A DNA stretch of 10,745 bases from Acholeplasmataceae bacterium (GTDB lineage: Bacteria; Bacillota_I; Bacilli_A; Acholeplasmatales; Acholeplasmataceae): contig DOYO01000058.1 in the NCBI GenBank assembly GCA_003518475.1, positions 4,991 to 15,735 of the forward strand, in the 5' to 3' direction. The notes below the pieces were generated by a model. It saw only the letters and a program-made list of their open reading frames with translations, was not told the DNA's origin and ran no database searches. Below are positions 1 through 5,897 of this stretch, in pieces. Position numbers and translations under genes: made by a program. How positions within the stretch are numbered: position 1 is the first letter of the stretch; every line of letters begins with the position of its first letter.

Positions 1-1346
1 CTCAAGGATTCTAAAAAGTCATGATTTGGATTCTTGAAGGAGATGAATGGAGAAACAGATAACTGTTCCTCGTAAGAATCAAAGATATCAATGACTTTAT
101 TGACTGCATTTCTGATGGTTGGCTTCAACTTGGACCCCAATCTTCTGAGTGTAATCAATTCAGATTTGAGAAGTGTCGATGAATACATGTCTCTGGATCT
201 GCTGACCAAGTTATGGGCTTCATCGACAAGGAGTAAAGGTTTATAATTGTTTTCATCGAAATAACGGATCAAATGCGTCCTAGGATCAAAGACATAATTA
301 TAATCTGCGACAATAACATCCACATAGTAAGAAACATTCAAACTGAACTCAAATGGACAGATCGTATGTTTTTTCGCATAACGTTCGATGACATCCCGTC
401 TCATCAGTTTCTCATGTTCGAAAATATCTTTGGTCGCTCCATGGAGGCGATCAAAGAAGCCTTTCGCGTAGATGCACTTTTCAGGATCGCATTCTCTCTT
501 ATCGAGGAAGCAGATCGTATCCTTTGAGGTGATTTCTAAAGTTTTAGTTTCAAGGCCTCCTTCATGAAGCATATCCATGGAATCTAAGGCGACTTGTTTC
601 CCGACTGTTTTAGCCGTTAAGTAAAAGATTTTTTGAGTATTCTCATGAAGAGCCTTGAGGGATGCGAAAAGGCTCGCCATCGTTTTACCGATGCCGGTTG
701 GAGCGATGGAATAGAGAATATCATCTTCCATCATCGTTTGATAAACTGCAGCCATCATTTCACGCTGACCCCTCCGGTAGGTATCGAATGGGAAGACCAT
801 CTGATGAAGTGTTTCCATCTTTTTCATTTCGTGGAGGATGAGAACTTTCATCCACTCCATATAGTTTTCCATGGATTCCATGAAAAACGCATGTAAATCT
901 TCGAGTTCAAAGTATTGATCGAAATGTCGTGTCTGATAATCTCCAAGCTGTATATAAGTAATTCTCGCAAAAATATCATTGAGTTCATGATTTTTCATAT
1001 ACATATAGGCATACATCTTGAGTTGAGCAAGGTGTTCTTTGTTATAGCTGAAGGATTCATCAAAGATATTGGTTCTGGTGGATTTGATTTCTTCTATGAC
1101 TTTTTCACCGTCGATTGTTAAAAGACCATCCATTCTTCCGGATAGCAATACTGGATATTCAAGCCCTTCATGAAGATAAGAGATTTGAATCTCCGCTTCA
1201 TCTGTGGATTGGTATTTACTTTGAAGATACTGGTGCGCCTTGGTGCCTTCAATCAAAGAGACGTTTTGGAACGTCTCACTGCTTAAGTCACCGCTCGCGT
1301 ATAAGAAGGATACGAGCTCTCCGACACCGACTTTGATGGGATTCAT
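1..1346 (-). CDS. Rad3/XPD (DinG-like) DNA helicase with N-terminal PD-(D/E)XK nuclease domain, C-terminus cut off by window edge
   Basis: Translation of the minus strand from the ATG at 1346 gives 448 residues and is still open at base 1. Residues 70-90 carry a PD-(D/E)XK/Cas4-RecB-type nuclease signature (GRMDG with Asp73, then EEIK with Glu86 and Lys88), and Gln108 in AQLKMYAY fits the family's later Gln/Tyr motif. Next come the RRGQ helicase entry motif (190-193), Walker A APTGIGKT (214-221), four cysteines (278, 285, 290, 329) positioned as the 4Fe-4S ligands of XPD-family helicases, and the DEAH box (374-377). The second helicase domain (motifs V and VI) lies outside the window. Family members are ATP-dependent 5'-3' helicases in DNA repair; the nuclease fusion is common in Firmicutes. 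The ribosome binding site (CAGGT) is weak. The gene is divergent from the RidA gene and shares its promoter region. Confidence 0.93.
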   Translation of the reverse strand, partial: MNPIKVGVGELVSFLYASGDLSSETFQNVSLIEGTKAHQYLQSKYQSTDEAEIQISYLHEGLEYPVLLSGRMDGLLTIDGEKVIEEIKSTRTNIFDESFSYNKEHLAQLKMYAYMYMKNHELNDIFARITYIQLGDYQTRHFDQYFELEDLHAFFMESMENYMEWMKVLILHEMKKMETLHQMVFPFDTYRRGQREMMAAVYQTMMEDDILYSIAPTGIGKTMASLFASLKALHENTQKIFYLTAKTVGKQVALDSMDMLHEGGLETKTLEITSKDTICFLDKRECDPEKCIYAKGFFDRLHGATKDIFEHEKLMRRDVIERYAKKHTICPFEFSLNVSYYVDVIVADYNYVFDPRTHLIRYFDENNYKPLLLVDEAHNLVSRSRDMYSSTLLKSELITLRRLGSKLKPTIRNAVNKVIDIFDSYEEQLSVSPFISFKNPNHDFLESL

Positions 1347-1375
1347 ATTGACCTGATTTCTACTGCTTGTATACC

Positions 1376-1409
1376 CTTTATTATACCCTTTTTTAGTGGT
1401 ATAATAAAG
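1376..1409. promoter_or_regulatory. Divergent promoters embedded in a perfect 12-bp inverted repeat
   Basis: CTTTATTATACC (1376-1387) and GGTATAATAAAG (1398-1409) are exact reverse complements around a 10-base spacer. Each arm contains a consensus -10 box: TATAAT at 1400-1405 reads right toward the RidA gene, and the complement of 1380-1385 reads left toward the helicase gene. The -35 positions at the usual distance fall in the opposite arm (TTTATT) and are poor matches. The symmetry could reflect two overlapping promoters, an operator, or both. The two TATAAT boxes are seen directly; the function is inferred. Confidence 0.6.
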
Positions 1410-1428
1410 CCAACGAGGTGATTAAAAC

Positions 1429-1806
1429 ATGAAATTCATAGTTACGAAAAAAGCGCCTAGCGCAGTTGGACCTTATAGCCAAGGCGTACTGGTTAAGGAT
1501 ACTTTATATGTTTCAGGACAAATCCCATTTGTTCCTGAAACGATGACACTCGTTTCTGATGACATCAGAAAACAAACGAAACAATCCTTAACGAATATCT
1601 TAGCGATTGTTGAAGAAGCAGGACTTAAAAAAACAGATATTGTCAAATGCAACGTCTATATGACCAATCTATCGGATTTTGGTGCGATGAATGAAGTTTA
1701 CGCAGAGTTCTTTGGGGATCATAAACCCGCGAGAGCTGCAGTTGAAGTGAGAAGACTTCCAAAGGATGTTCAAATCGAGATTGAAGCAATCGCATATAAA
1801 TCTTAA
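1429..1806 (+). CDS. ridA: RidA/YjgF/UK114-family reactive imine deaminase
   Basis: This is a 125-residue protein, the normal length for RidA. It carries the family signatures SAVGPYSQG near the N-terminus (residues 11-19), LYVSGQIP (26-33) and the C-terminal block with Arg102 and LPKDVQIEIEAIA (110-122). The Tyr, Ser, Asn88, Arg and Glu positions match residues known to line the active site of E. coli RidA. Known family role: cytosolic trimeric enzyme that hydrolyses reactive enamine/imine intermediates such as 2-aminoacrylate released by PLP enzymes, protecting those enzymes. The ATG follows an ACGAGGTG ribosome binding site and the TATAAT at 1400. The next gene starts 30 bases after the stop, so the two are probably cotranscribed. 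Confidence 0.95.
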   Translation: MKFIVTKKAPSAVGPYSQGVLVKDTLYVSGQIPFVPETMTLVSDDIRKQTKQSLTNILAIVEEAGLKKTDIVKCNVYMTNLSDFGAMNEVYAEFFGDHKPARAAVEVRRLPKDVQIEIEAIAYKS

Positions 1807-1836
1807 TATCATACTATTTTTTTGGAGGTGTCGCGC

Positions 1837-2517
1837 ATGTGTGGACGTTTCACCATCAGCATCAGTGAAGATGAGCTGAGAAATTATCTGAAGGAGTCTT
1901 TTGACATTGAAGATACCAAATCTGGTTTTGAACTTCCAAGATACAATGTCGCTCCTGGTCAAGGTATTATTTCAATCATCAATGATGGAAATAAAAATAG
2001 AGTAGGTTTATTCAAGTGGGGGCTTGTTCCATCATTTGCAAAGGATGAAAAGATTGGAAACAATCTGATCAATGCCAAATCAGAGACACTCACAGAAAAA
2101 CCTTCGTTCAAGCCTTCTTTAGAGAGCAAAAGATGCATCATTCTCGCGAATGGTTTTTATGAATGGAGAAAAGAAGAAAAGGGTAAAACACCGATGCATA
2201 TCTTCATGTCTGATCATTCTATTTTCCCAATGGCTGGTCTATGGAGTACTTACGTAAAAGAAGATGGTTCAAAGCTTCATACAGCGACCATCATCACCAC
2301 CAATGCAAACCAGCTCGTGAAAAGCATTCATGACCGAATGCCGGTCATCTTGACGGATGAAACCAAAAAAATCTGGTTGAATCCTAGAATTAAGGATTTT
2401 CCTACCCTTCAAAAGGTTTTAACACCCTATGACGCATCCAAGATGCAGGTATACAGGGTGTCTTCATTGGTGAATTCAGCAACCAATGAAAGTGCGGATT
2501 GCATCAAAGAGGTTTAA
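1837..2517 (+). CDS. SRAP-domain protein (HMCES/YedK family), abasic-site DNA crosslinking
   Basis: The start is ATG at 1837, giving MCGRF, because Cys2 is the catalytic residue of the family and must be exposed after Met removal. A longer reading from TTG 1822 would translate its own ribosome binding site (GGAGGTG at 1824) and is rejected. The 226 residues contain the expected Cys2, Asn79 in the NAKSE block, Glu109 in GFYEW, His165 in IHDRMPV, and a C-terminal VNSATNE block. Known family role: Cys2 forms a thiazolidine link to abasic sites in single-stranded DNA and shields them; bacterial members often sit in SOS or repair neighbourhoods. It lies 30 bases behind the RidA gene. It is the last clearly chromosomal gene before the repeat array. 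Confidence 0.95.
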   Translation: MCGRFTISISEDELRNYLKESFDIEDTKSGFELPRYNVAPGQGIISIINDGNKNRVGLFKWGLVPSFAKDEKIGNNLINAKSETLTEKPSFKPSLESKRCIILANGFYEWRKEEKGKTPMHIFMSDHSIFPMAGLWSTYVKEDGSKLHTATIITTNANQLVKSIHDRMPVILTDETKKIWLNPRIKDFPTLQKVLTPYDASKMQVYRVSSLVNSATNESADCIKEV

Positions 2518-2570
2518 TGATGGATTTACTTAAATACAAGAGAGATGCGGGGAATCACAAGTCATCATAA
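2517..2570 (+). pseudogene. 17-codon ORF coupled to the SRAP stop; possible 5' remnant of a lost operon gene
   Basis: ATGATG overlaps the SRAP stop codon (TAATGATG) and has a GAGG ribosome binding site at 2508-2511, the layout of a translationally coupled next gene. The reading frame gives MMDLLKYKRDAGNHKSS and then a stop. It is too short to assign. It may be the surviving start of a gene whose remainder was lost when the array formed here. It could equally be chance. Confidence 0.3.
2530..2568 (-). pseudogene. Aborted minus-strand ORF with a strong ribosome binding site (12 codons)
   Basis: On the minus strand TTAAGGAGTG (complement of about 2573-2582) is followed after 7 bases by ATGATG at 2568, but the frame stops after 12 codons (MMTCDSPHLSCI). 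About 75 bases upstream on the same strand lies a repeat copy in the same orientation (2641-2662), which is the usual repeat-to-gene distance in the array. It therefore looks like the head of an inverted cassette cut off by the junction with the SRAP operon. This is inference from layout; the peptide itself is not recognisable. Confidence 0.3.
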
Positions 2571-2638
2571 TCACACTCCTTAAGCCGACAAGAATCATCT
2601 TCGGTATTTTCCTTTTGATGAAAAGCTTAACCCTTTCT

Positions 2639-2662
2639 ATCAAGGATTTTGTCATCGTGTGT
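2639..2662 (-). repeat. Inverted copy of the array repeat at the left edge of the array
   Basis: The minus strand reads CACACGATGACAAAATCC and then TTG. Compared with the plus-strand copy at 7251 (CACGATAAGACTGAAAATCC, then TTG) it matches throughout except for two 2-base gaps. It is the only copy seen in the opposite orientation and the left-most one. It may mark the array boundary or an inverted terminal cassette. Confidence 0.6.
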
Positions 2663-2691
2663 TTCTATCTTGTAATTAAAGGAGATTTCAA

Positions 2692-2721
2692 ATGAGCCAT
2701 TTACAGTGGTTTTTTTTGTAA
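2692..2721 (+). other. 9-codon leader-like ORF with strong ribosome binding site, overlapping a hairpin
   Basis: AAAGGAG (2678-2684) stands 7 bases before an ATG encoding MSHLQWFFL and then TAA. The ORF covers most of a 7-bp perfect inverted repeat, ATTTACA (2699-2705) with TGTAAAT (2717-2723), whose loop includes a run of eight T. It could be a leader peptide for the gene at 2765 or a cassette remnant. No function can be assigned. Confidence 0.3.
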
Positions 2722-2727
2722 ATAGAA

Positions 2728-2736
2728 TGCTATAAT
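2728..2736 (+). promoter_or_regulatory. Extended -10 promoter (TGCTATAAT) for the first array gene
   Basis: TGCTATAAT is a perfect TGn-TATAAT extended -10 element placed 28 bases before the ATG at 2765. No good -35 hexamer is visible at 17 bases, which is typical of extended -10 promoters. It may be the main promoter entering the array, because several downstream genes have none of their own. Confidence 0.5.
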
Positions 2737-2764
2737 GAAATAAAAGCATGTTGGGGGCCTTTGT

Positions 2765-3025
2765 ATGGTAGAAAAAGATGACTGGAGATTAAGAGGTCAA
2801 GAGGAGAATTTATTTAAAAAAAAGCTCTATCTTAGAACTTGGAAACAAGTAAAAGAAGATTGGGATCACGATCATTGTGATTTTTGTTGGGATAAGTTTT
2901 CAGAGTATCCCGAGGATATGCATGAGGGCTATACGACAGAAGATAATTATTCATGGATATGTCCTAAATGCGTCGAGGATTTTAAAGATATGTTTCAATG
3001 GATATTTGAAGACAAAAAAGACTAA
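2765..3025 (+). CDS. Small zinc-ribbon protein of unknown function
   Basis: The 86-residue protein has two CxxC knuckles, Cys38/Cys41 (HCDFC) and Cys66/Cys69 (ICPKC), separated by about 24 residues that include HEGY. This spacing suggests one zinc ribbon with nearby histidines 37 and 53. It is rich in Trp, Asp and Glu and has no signal peptide or membrane segment, so it should be cytosolic. The ATG follows GGGGG at 2753. I recognise a type of small hypothetical protein common in Firmicutes but no named function. It is the first complete gene of the array. Its stop codon sits inside a small hairpin, AAAAGA (3016-3021) with TCTTTT (3027-3032), directly before a decayed repeat. Confidence 0.75.
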   Translation: MVEKDDWRLRGQEENLFKKKLYLRTWKQVKEDWDHDHCDFCWDKFSEYPEDMHEGYTTEDNYSWICPKCVEDFKDMFQWIFEDKKD

Positions 3026-3032
3026 ATCTTTT

Positions 3033-3060
3033 AATGCTAAACGACAAATAACATAATGAT
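3033..3060 (+). repeat. Array repeat, decayed copy 1
   Basis: ATGCTAAACGACAAATAACA keeps the AAACGAC of the consensus and is closest to the copy at 9110 (AACGACTGAATAACCTTAG), lacking two bases. It starts 8 bases after the stop of the preceding gene, in the usual place. Confidence 0.5.
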
Positions 3061-3070
3061 ACCAAAAATA

Positions 3071-3092
3071 CTTGCGACTTAAATAGTGTCAT
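3071..3092 (+). repeat. Possible second decayed repeat copy
   Basis: CTTGCGACTTAAATAGTGTC shares GACT, AAAT and GTGTCA in order with the copy at 4531, lacking four bases between. If real, it and the copy at 3033 bracket an empty or deleted cassette. The match is weak. Confidence 0.3.
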
Positions 3093-3106
3093 AAAAAGGG
3101 GAAACC

Positions 3107-3943
3107 ATGAGAGTCAGCGAAATCAAGAATAACTTGATGAATTATATACTAAAATTTAATGCTAGAAATGGAGCAAGAGATAGCAGTGGTTATCTAGAAG
3201 CTTACATTGGATTTGCAGATGATGTTCTATGGCTATACGGACACAAAGTACATATTGAGGATTACAGCAAATATATTGGGGTCAAAAAAATAATTGTTAC
3301 TAGACTAAAACAGAATGTATTTGATGAAGTCATAGAATATTTCAAAAATGATATTGAAGAAATATTTTTATGGAAGGCTCCTCTTATTCATGATTTTTCA
3401 ATATTGGAAAAGTTAGTCAATTTAAAATTTGTTGTTGGATTTTGGAATACAAAGGCAACTAAATTGTGGCAAATGAATAAAAACACAAAACTAGAAGGTA
3501 TATCATTAGCTAGTTTTTCTAAAATTAATAATCTATTAGACTTTAGCAACTGTTCAATAAGAGAACTGGCATTTACTGGCAATCCTGCAACTCTACAAAA
3601 AGTTAAATTATACAATCTTGACACGTTGTTGACTATGCAAAACCTGATTTTTTTAGAGTTGTGGAGCGTAAAAATACCCGAACAAACATTTGAAGTATTA
3701 TTAAAGTTAATCAATCTCAAAGAATTGTATCTCAATGCAAACGAATTTAAGACCGAGCAGTTTGCAATGCTATCCGTTAAATTAACTAACATTAATGTAC
3801 ATAATCTTGGACCATATTGGGAAAAAGGTGAGAATGTTATTATTTTAGGATCTAGGAAACCAATGTTGAATAAAAATAAAGACAAAGAAAAGATAGATAA
3901 ATATGTTGAAGAGTTTGCATTATTACAACAAAAATACAAATAA
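3107..3943 (+). CDS. Leucine-rich-repeat-like protein
   Basis: The 278-residue soluble protein begins at an ATG preceded by AAGGGGA. From about residue 85 to 235 it shows irregular leucine-rich repeats of about 22-25 residues, e.g. LEKLVNLKFVVGF, LEGISLASFSKINNL, LQKVKLYNLDTLLTM, LIFLELWSVKIP and LINLKELYLNANEF. This is the beta-strand LxxLxL pattern of LRR solenoids. The first 80 residues resemble an N-terminal cap domain, and the tail (about 245-278) is lysine-rich and probably helical. There is no signal peptide or LPXTG anchor, so it is probably cytosolic. LRR proteins usually bind other proteins, but no partner is indicated. Base composition is much more AT-rich than in the RidA and SRAP genes. 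Confidence 0.75.
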   Translation: MRVSEIKNNLMNYILKFNARNGARDSSGYLEAYIGFADDVLWLYGHKVHIEDYSKYIGVKKIIVTRLKQNVFDEVIEYFKNDIEEIFLWKAPLIHDFSILEKLVNLKFVVGFWNTKATKLWQMNKNTKLEGISLASFSKINNLLDFSNCSIRELAFTGNPATLQKVKLYNLDTLLTMQNLIFLELWSVKIPEQTFEVLLKLINLKELYLNANEFKTEQFAMLSVKLTNINVHNLGPYWEKGENVIILGSRKPMLNKNKDKEKIDKYVEEFALLQQKYK

Positions 3944-3950
3944 AATAGAA

Positions 3951-3976
3951 AAATCGACTTGAATTCTACATTAACC
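3951..3976 (+). repeat. Possible decayed repeat copy after the LRR gene
   Basis: ATCGACTTGAATTCTACATT then AACC keeps CGACT, GAA, TC and TTAA of the consensus in order. It stands 8 bases after the LRR stop codon and 46 bases before a good copy. Weak match. Confidence 0.3.
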
Positions 3977-3980
3977 TAAA

Positions 3981-4025
3981 AAGACTAGATATTTTTATTG
4001 AATAAAGGACTGAAAATCCTTATGT
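3981..4025 (+). repeat. Array repeat copy with left part (AGACTAGAT) and conserved right arm
   Basis: The right arm ATTGAATAAAGGACTGAAAA followed by TCCTTATGT (3997-4025) has the perfectly conserved GACTGAAAATCCTT core. AAGACTAGAT at 3981-3990 is nearly identical to the start of the next copy (AAGACTAGAT at 4506-4515). The hairpin TTTATT/AATAAA (3994-4006) sits between the two. Confidence 0.75.
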
Positions 4026-4042
4026 CAAACAAGAGGTGTGAA

Positions 4043-4513
4043 ATGACAAAATGTATAAAAATTATTTTTGGAAAAACTTATGACAATCAAAATATGATGT
4101 TTACGATTTTGGAGTTTTTTAAAAATGAAGTCCAAACATACAGAATTGCATCAGGCGATTTAAGTGCATACTTCTATAGTAACAACGAATATACACCACT
4201 ATTTGAAAAAGAAATTTTTCGTTTTGATGAACTTTTGGAAAAGCGAATGAAATTTTTCGTGATTCAGTTTGCAACTATTCTAGCTTTTCCATCGAATGAA
4301 ACAATAGATATCTGGGAAGAAAATCAATTAATAAACAGCTCTTGTGTTTATGGAATTACTATCGTGGATGTAAATGAATATTACGTATTTTCGAGAAGTG
4401 AAAAAATAATATCGAGAATAGAAGCCTTATGTGATAGTTTATCTGATATAGAATATGAGGTTGGAGATTTGACAGGATTAAATATATTACAAGAACCTAT
4501 CATGAAAGACTAG
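4043..4513 (+). CDS. Uncharacterised protein, DUF2691-like
   Basis: The start is ATG 4043, 5 bases after AAGAGGTGTG. Longer readings from TTG 3998 or ATG 4022 would translate the array repeat and are rejected. The 156-residue protein has no signal peptide or membrane segment. Its length and C-terminal half (NSSCVYGITIVDVNEYYVFS, then an ISRIEALCDSLSDIEYE-type stretch) resemble the DUF2691 family of Bacillus, as far as I can judge from memory. That family has no known function. There are only 17 bases between the repeat and this start, so no room for a promoter; expression must come from upstream. The stop codon lies in the left arm of the next repeat. Confidence 0.65.
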   Translation: MTKCIKIIFGKTYDNQNMMFTILEFFKNEVQTYRIASGDLSAYFYSNNEYTPLFEKEIFRFDELLEKRMKFFVIQFATILAFPSNETIDIWEENQLINSSCVYGITIVDVNEYYVFSRSEKIISRIEALCDSLSDIEYEVGDLTGLNILQEPIMKD

Positions 4514-4557
4514 ATTAGTCTTTTAGCATTGCATGAAACGACTGAAAATCCTTGTGT
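4505..4557 (+). repeat. Array repeat copy, best-formed hairpin version
   Basis: The conserved right arm GCATGAAACGAC then TGAAAATCCTTGTGT runs from 4531 to 4557. On its left, AGTCTTT (4517-4523) pairs with AAA (4536-4538) and GACT (4540-4543), leaving a single unpaired C at 4539. A second hairpin, AAAGACTA (4505-4512) with TAGTCTTT (4516-4523), spans the stop codon of the preceding gene; its 3-base loop is small and it competes with the first. No T-run follows, so it does not look like a terminator. Confidence 0.85.
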
Positions 4558-4567
4558 CAACTAGTGC

Positions 4568-4596
4568 TTGTCTAAGTGCTATTAATAATATATAAC
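4568..4596 (+). promoter_or_regulatory. Putative sigma-A promoter inside a cassette
   Basis: TTGTCT (4568-4573) and TATAAC (4591-4596) are separated by exactly 17 bases. Initiation would be about 25 bases before the ATG at 4629. This suggests that at least some cassettes bring their own promoter. Confidence 0.45.
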
Positions 4597-4628
4597 CAAA
4601 TTGAAAATAATGTTTTGAGGGGTAAAAT

Positions 4629-5192
4629 ATGAAAAAAGCCATAATATGTTTACTGCTTATTTTTTTACTAACTGGTTGTGTTAAACAACGAACAGAGAAT
4701 ATTGTTGAAGATTTAAATGAAAACAGCAATTTTGAGTATGATTTGTTAACAGAAATTACAGGCGATGTAAGAACTAGTATGGAAGATAAGTTTAGTAGTT
4801 GCCCTGGTTTTGGTGTATATACGCTATTTGATGAATCGATTGATATTGATGTTCAACAAGATCATATTCATAACCATTTAGATGAGTATGAAACAACGAC
4901 TTATGATGTAACAGCTTATCCGGATTATTCTGATGGTAGAGAATATATAACGAGTATTTGGACGACCGATCCAGAAATTCATATTTATGATTTATATGTA
5001 GGCGATTCATATACAGAAGAAGAACTTAAAGAATATATGACTTCTTTAGGATTCAGTCTAACCAATAATTCAGAAAATATATTTATGTATAATAAAGAGC
5101 GATTAAATATGTCGATTTTCATTGAGAATAATGCAATCACAAAAATGTATGTAAGAGTGGATATTACTAATAGATGGGACATTCAGTATTAA
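4629..5192 (+). CDS. Lipoprotein of unknown function (187 aa)
   Basis: The ATG follows TTGAGGGGT. The N-terminus is a classical lipoprotein signal: two lysines, a hydrophobic stretch and the lipobox LLTGC with Cys17, so the mature protein should be diacylglyceryl-anchored on the outer face of the membrane. The rest is acidic and rich in Tyr, Asp, Glu and Thr, consistent with a small extracellular beta-rich domain. There is one further cysteine around residue 58 and none later, so no disulfide is obvious. I do not recognise the family. It begins 71 bases after a repeat core, with a plausible own promoter at 4568-4596. A second lipoprotein cassette (5898) has a similar signal peptide but no obvious similarity in the mature part. 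Confidence 0.8.
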   Translation: MKKAIICLLLIFLLTGCVKQRTENIVEDLNENSNFEYDLLTEITGDVRTSMEDKFSSCPGFGVYTLFDESIDIDVQQDHIHNHLDEYETTTYDVTAYPDYSDGREYITSIWTTDPEIHIYDLYVGDSYTEEELKEYMTSLGFSLTNNSENIFMYNKERLNMSIFIENNAITKMYVRVDITNRWDIQY

Positions 5193-5217
5193 TTAATACA
5201 ATGAATTTATAATAGTA

Positions 5218-5244
5218 GTAGGAAATGGTTGAAAATCTTTTGGT
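5218..5244 (+). repeat. Array repeat copy, diverged
   Basis: GTAGGAAATGGTTGAAAATC then TTTTGGT keeps TGAAAATC and GGAAA but has lost the CGAC of the consensus. The palindrome GTATTAATTAATAC (5187-5200) overlaps the preceding stop codon. I see no clear left arm complementary to the core. Confidence 0.6.
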
Positions 5245-5297
5245 TTTTGTTTGTATTTTTTCAAGGAAATAAATAAGAGTTTAGGGAGGTAATTATT

Positions 5298-5762
5298 TTG
5301 AACCCATGGGAATGTAAAAAATGGAGAAAAATTTATGCAAGTAAAAAATTTAGGCATGGGATTGTTATCTTATCTGAAGATACAGTACCGCAGAACATTA
5401 GAGATGAATTTTCTCAATTCAATAAGTGGTTAATAAATCATTTTGACTTTCCTATTCAAATAAAAACAACGCTAATTAATTCTAAAATGGTACAAATGAA
5501 TAATGGAGCATGGACATATGGCATATTCAAATATTATTCATCAAATAGATATCCGGTAATAAAAATGCCAGTTGCATCCGGTGAGATTAACTGGGATATT
5601 GAAGATATTCTAGGATCCTATGTACATGAACTTACCCATTATTTTCAGTGGTTAAATCAGTATGAGCAAACCGATCAAGAATCTGAGAGACAAGCCAATT
5701 ATCATCGATATCGAAAAATAAGAAACTATTATAAAGATATCGGAAGAGATACAATAGTCTAA
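5298..5762 (+). CDS. Putative zinc metallopeptidase, HExxH
   Basis: The start is TTG 5298, supported by AGGGAGGT with 7-base spacing; no in-frame ATG occurs before residue 64. The 154-residue protein has VHELTHYFQW (109-118), with His110, Glu111 and His114 forming an HExxH zinc site. ESERQANYHRY follows, where Glu128 or Glu130, 14-16 residues later, can be the third ligand as in gluzincins and SprT- or IrrE-like minimal peptidases. There is no signal peptide or membrane segment, so it is presumably cytosolic. Known families with this minimal layout include regulatory proteases that cut repressors, but none is assigned here. The repeat's TTGAAA (5229-5234) lies 17 bases before TGTATT, a possible weak promoter. 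A short left arm (AGTC 5756-5759) of the next element overlaps its end. Confidence 0.8.
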   Translation: MNPWECKKWRKIYASKKFRHGIVILSEDTVPQNIRDEFSQFNKWLINHFDFPIQIKTTLINSKMVQMNNGAWTYGIFKYYSSNRYPVIKMPVASGEINWDIEDILGSYVHELTHYFQWLNQYEQTDQESERQANYHRYRKIRNYYKDIGRDTIV

Positions 5763-5860
5763 CATTAAGACATGAAGTAGAAATTATTGATGAAGTGGAT
5801 ATATTACTTACAAATTCTAATTGCTAAATGTTGCTTGAAACGACTGAAAATCCTTGTGTT
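5756..5860 (+). repeat. Array repeat copy with long foldable left part
   Basis: The right arm TTGCTTGAAACGAC then TGAAAATCCTTGTGTT (5831-5860) is near consensus. AGTC (5756-5759), next to the stop codon, pairs with GACT (5842-5845). AACATT (5761-5766) pairs with AATGTT (5827-5832), leaving GCTTGAAAC unpaired on the right side. A further inner pairing of TAGAAATT with AATTCTA is possible. A long stem with bases bulged on one strand is what integron attC sites look like. Confidence 0.75.
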
Positions 5861-5897
5861 AATATTAAGATAAAATTCAAAAAAATGGAGATATATT

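Noticed and set aside
273..1336. Plus-strand open frames across the first 1.3 kb
   Set aside because: They lie opposite a minus-strand frame with clear nuclease, Walker A, Fe-S cysteine and DEAH motifs, have no ribosome binding sites and show no family features.
2649..2676. TTGTCA-N16-TGTAAT promoter in the junction
   Set aside because: Initiation would fall on or after the ribosome binding site at 2678, leaving no usable leader; the TTGTCA is explained by the inverted repeat copy.
3388..3939. Minus-strand frame of 183 codons opposite the LRR-like gene
   Set aside because: The plus strand has a good ribosome binding site, LRR pattern and array-consistent orientation. The minus frame has no such start and reads as a cysteine- and asparagine-rich shadow.
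3997..4025. Canonical integron attC boxes or a chromosomal dif site
   Set aside because: GTGTTA occurs in some copies, but RYYYAAC and GTTRRRY are not consistently present. The core does not resemble the Bacillus or E. coli dif sequence I know, so only a functional analogy is claimed.
4505..4557. Repeat hairpins as rho-independent terminators
   Set aside because: The conserved arm is followed by TGAAAATCC, not a T-run, and stems are short and AT-rich. Only the inner hairpin at 6617-6653 has terminator-like features.
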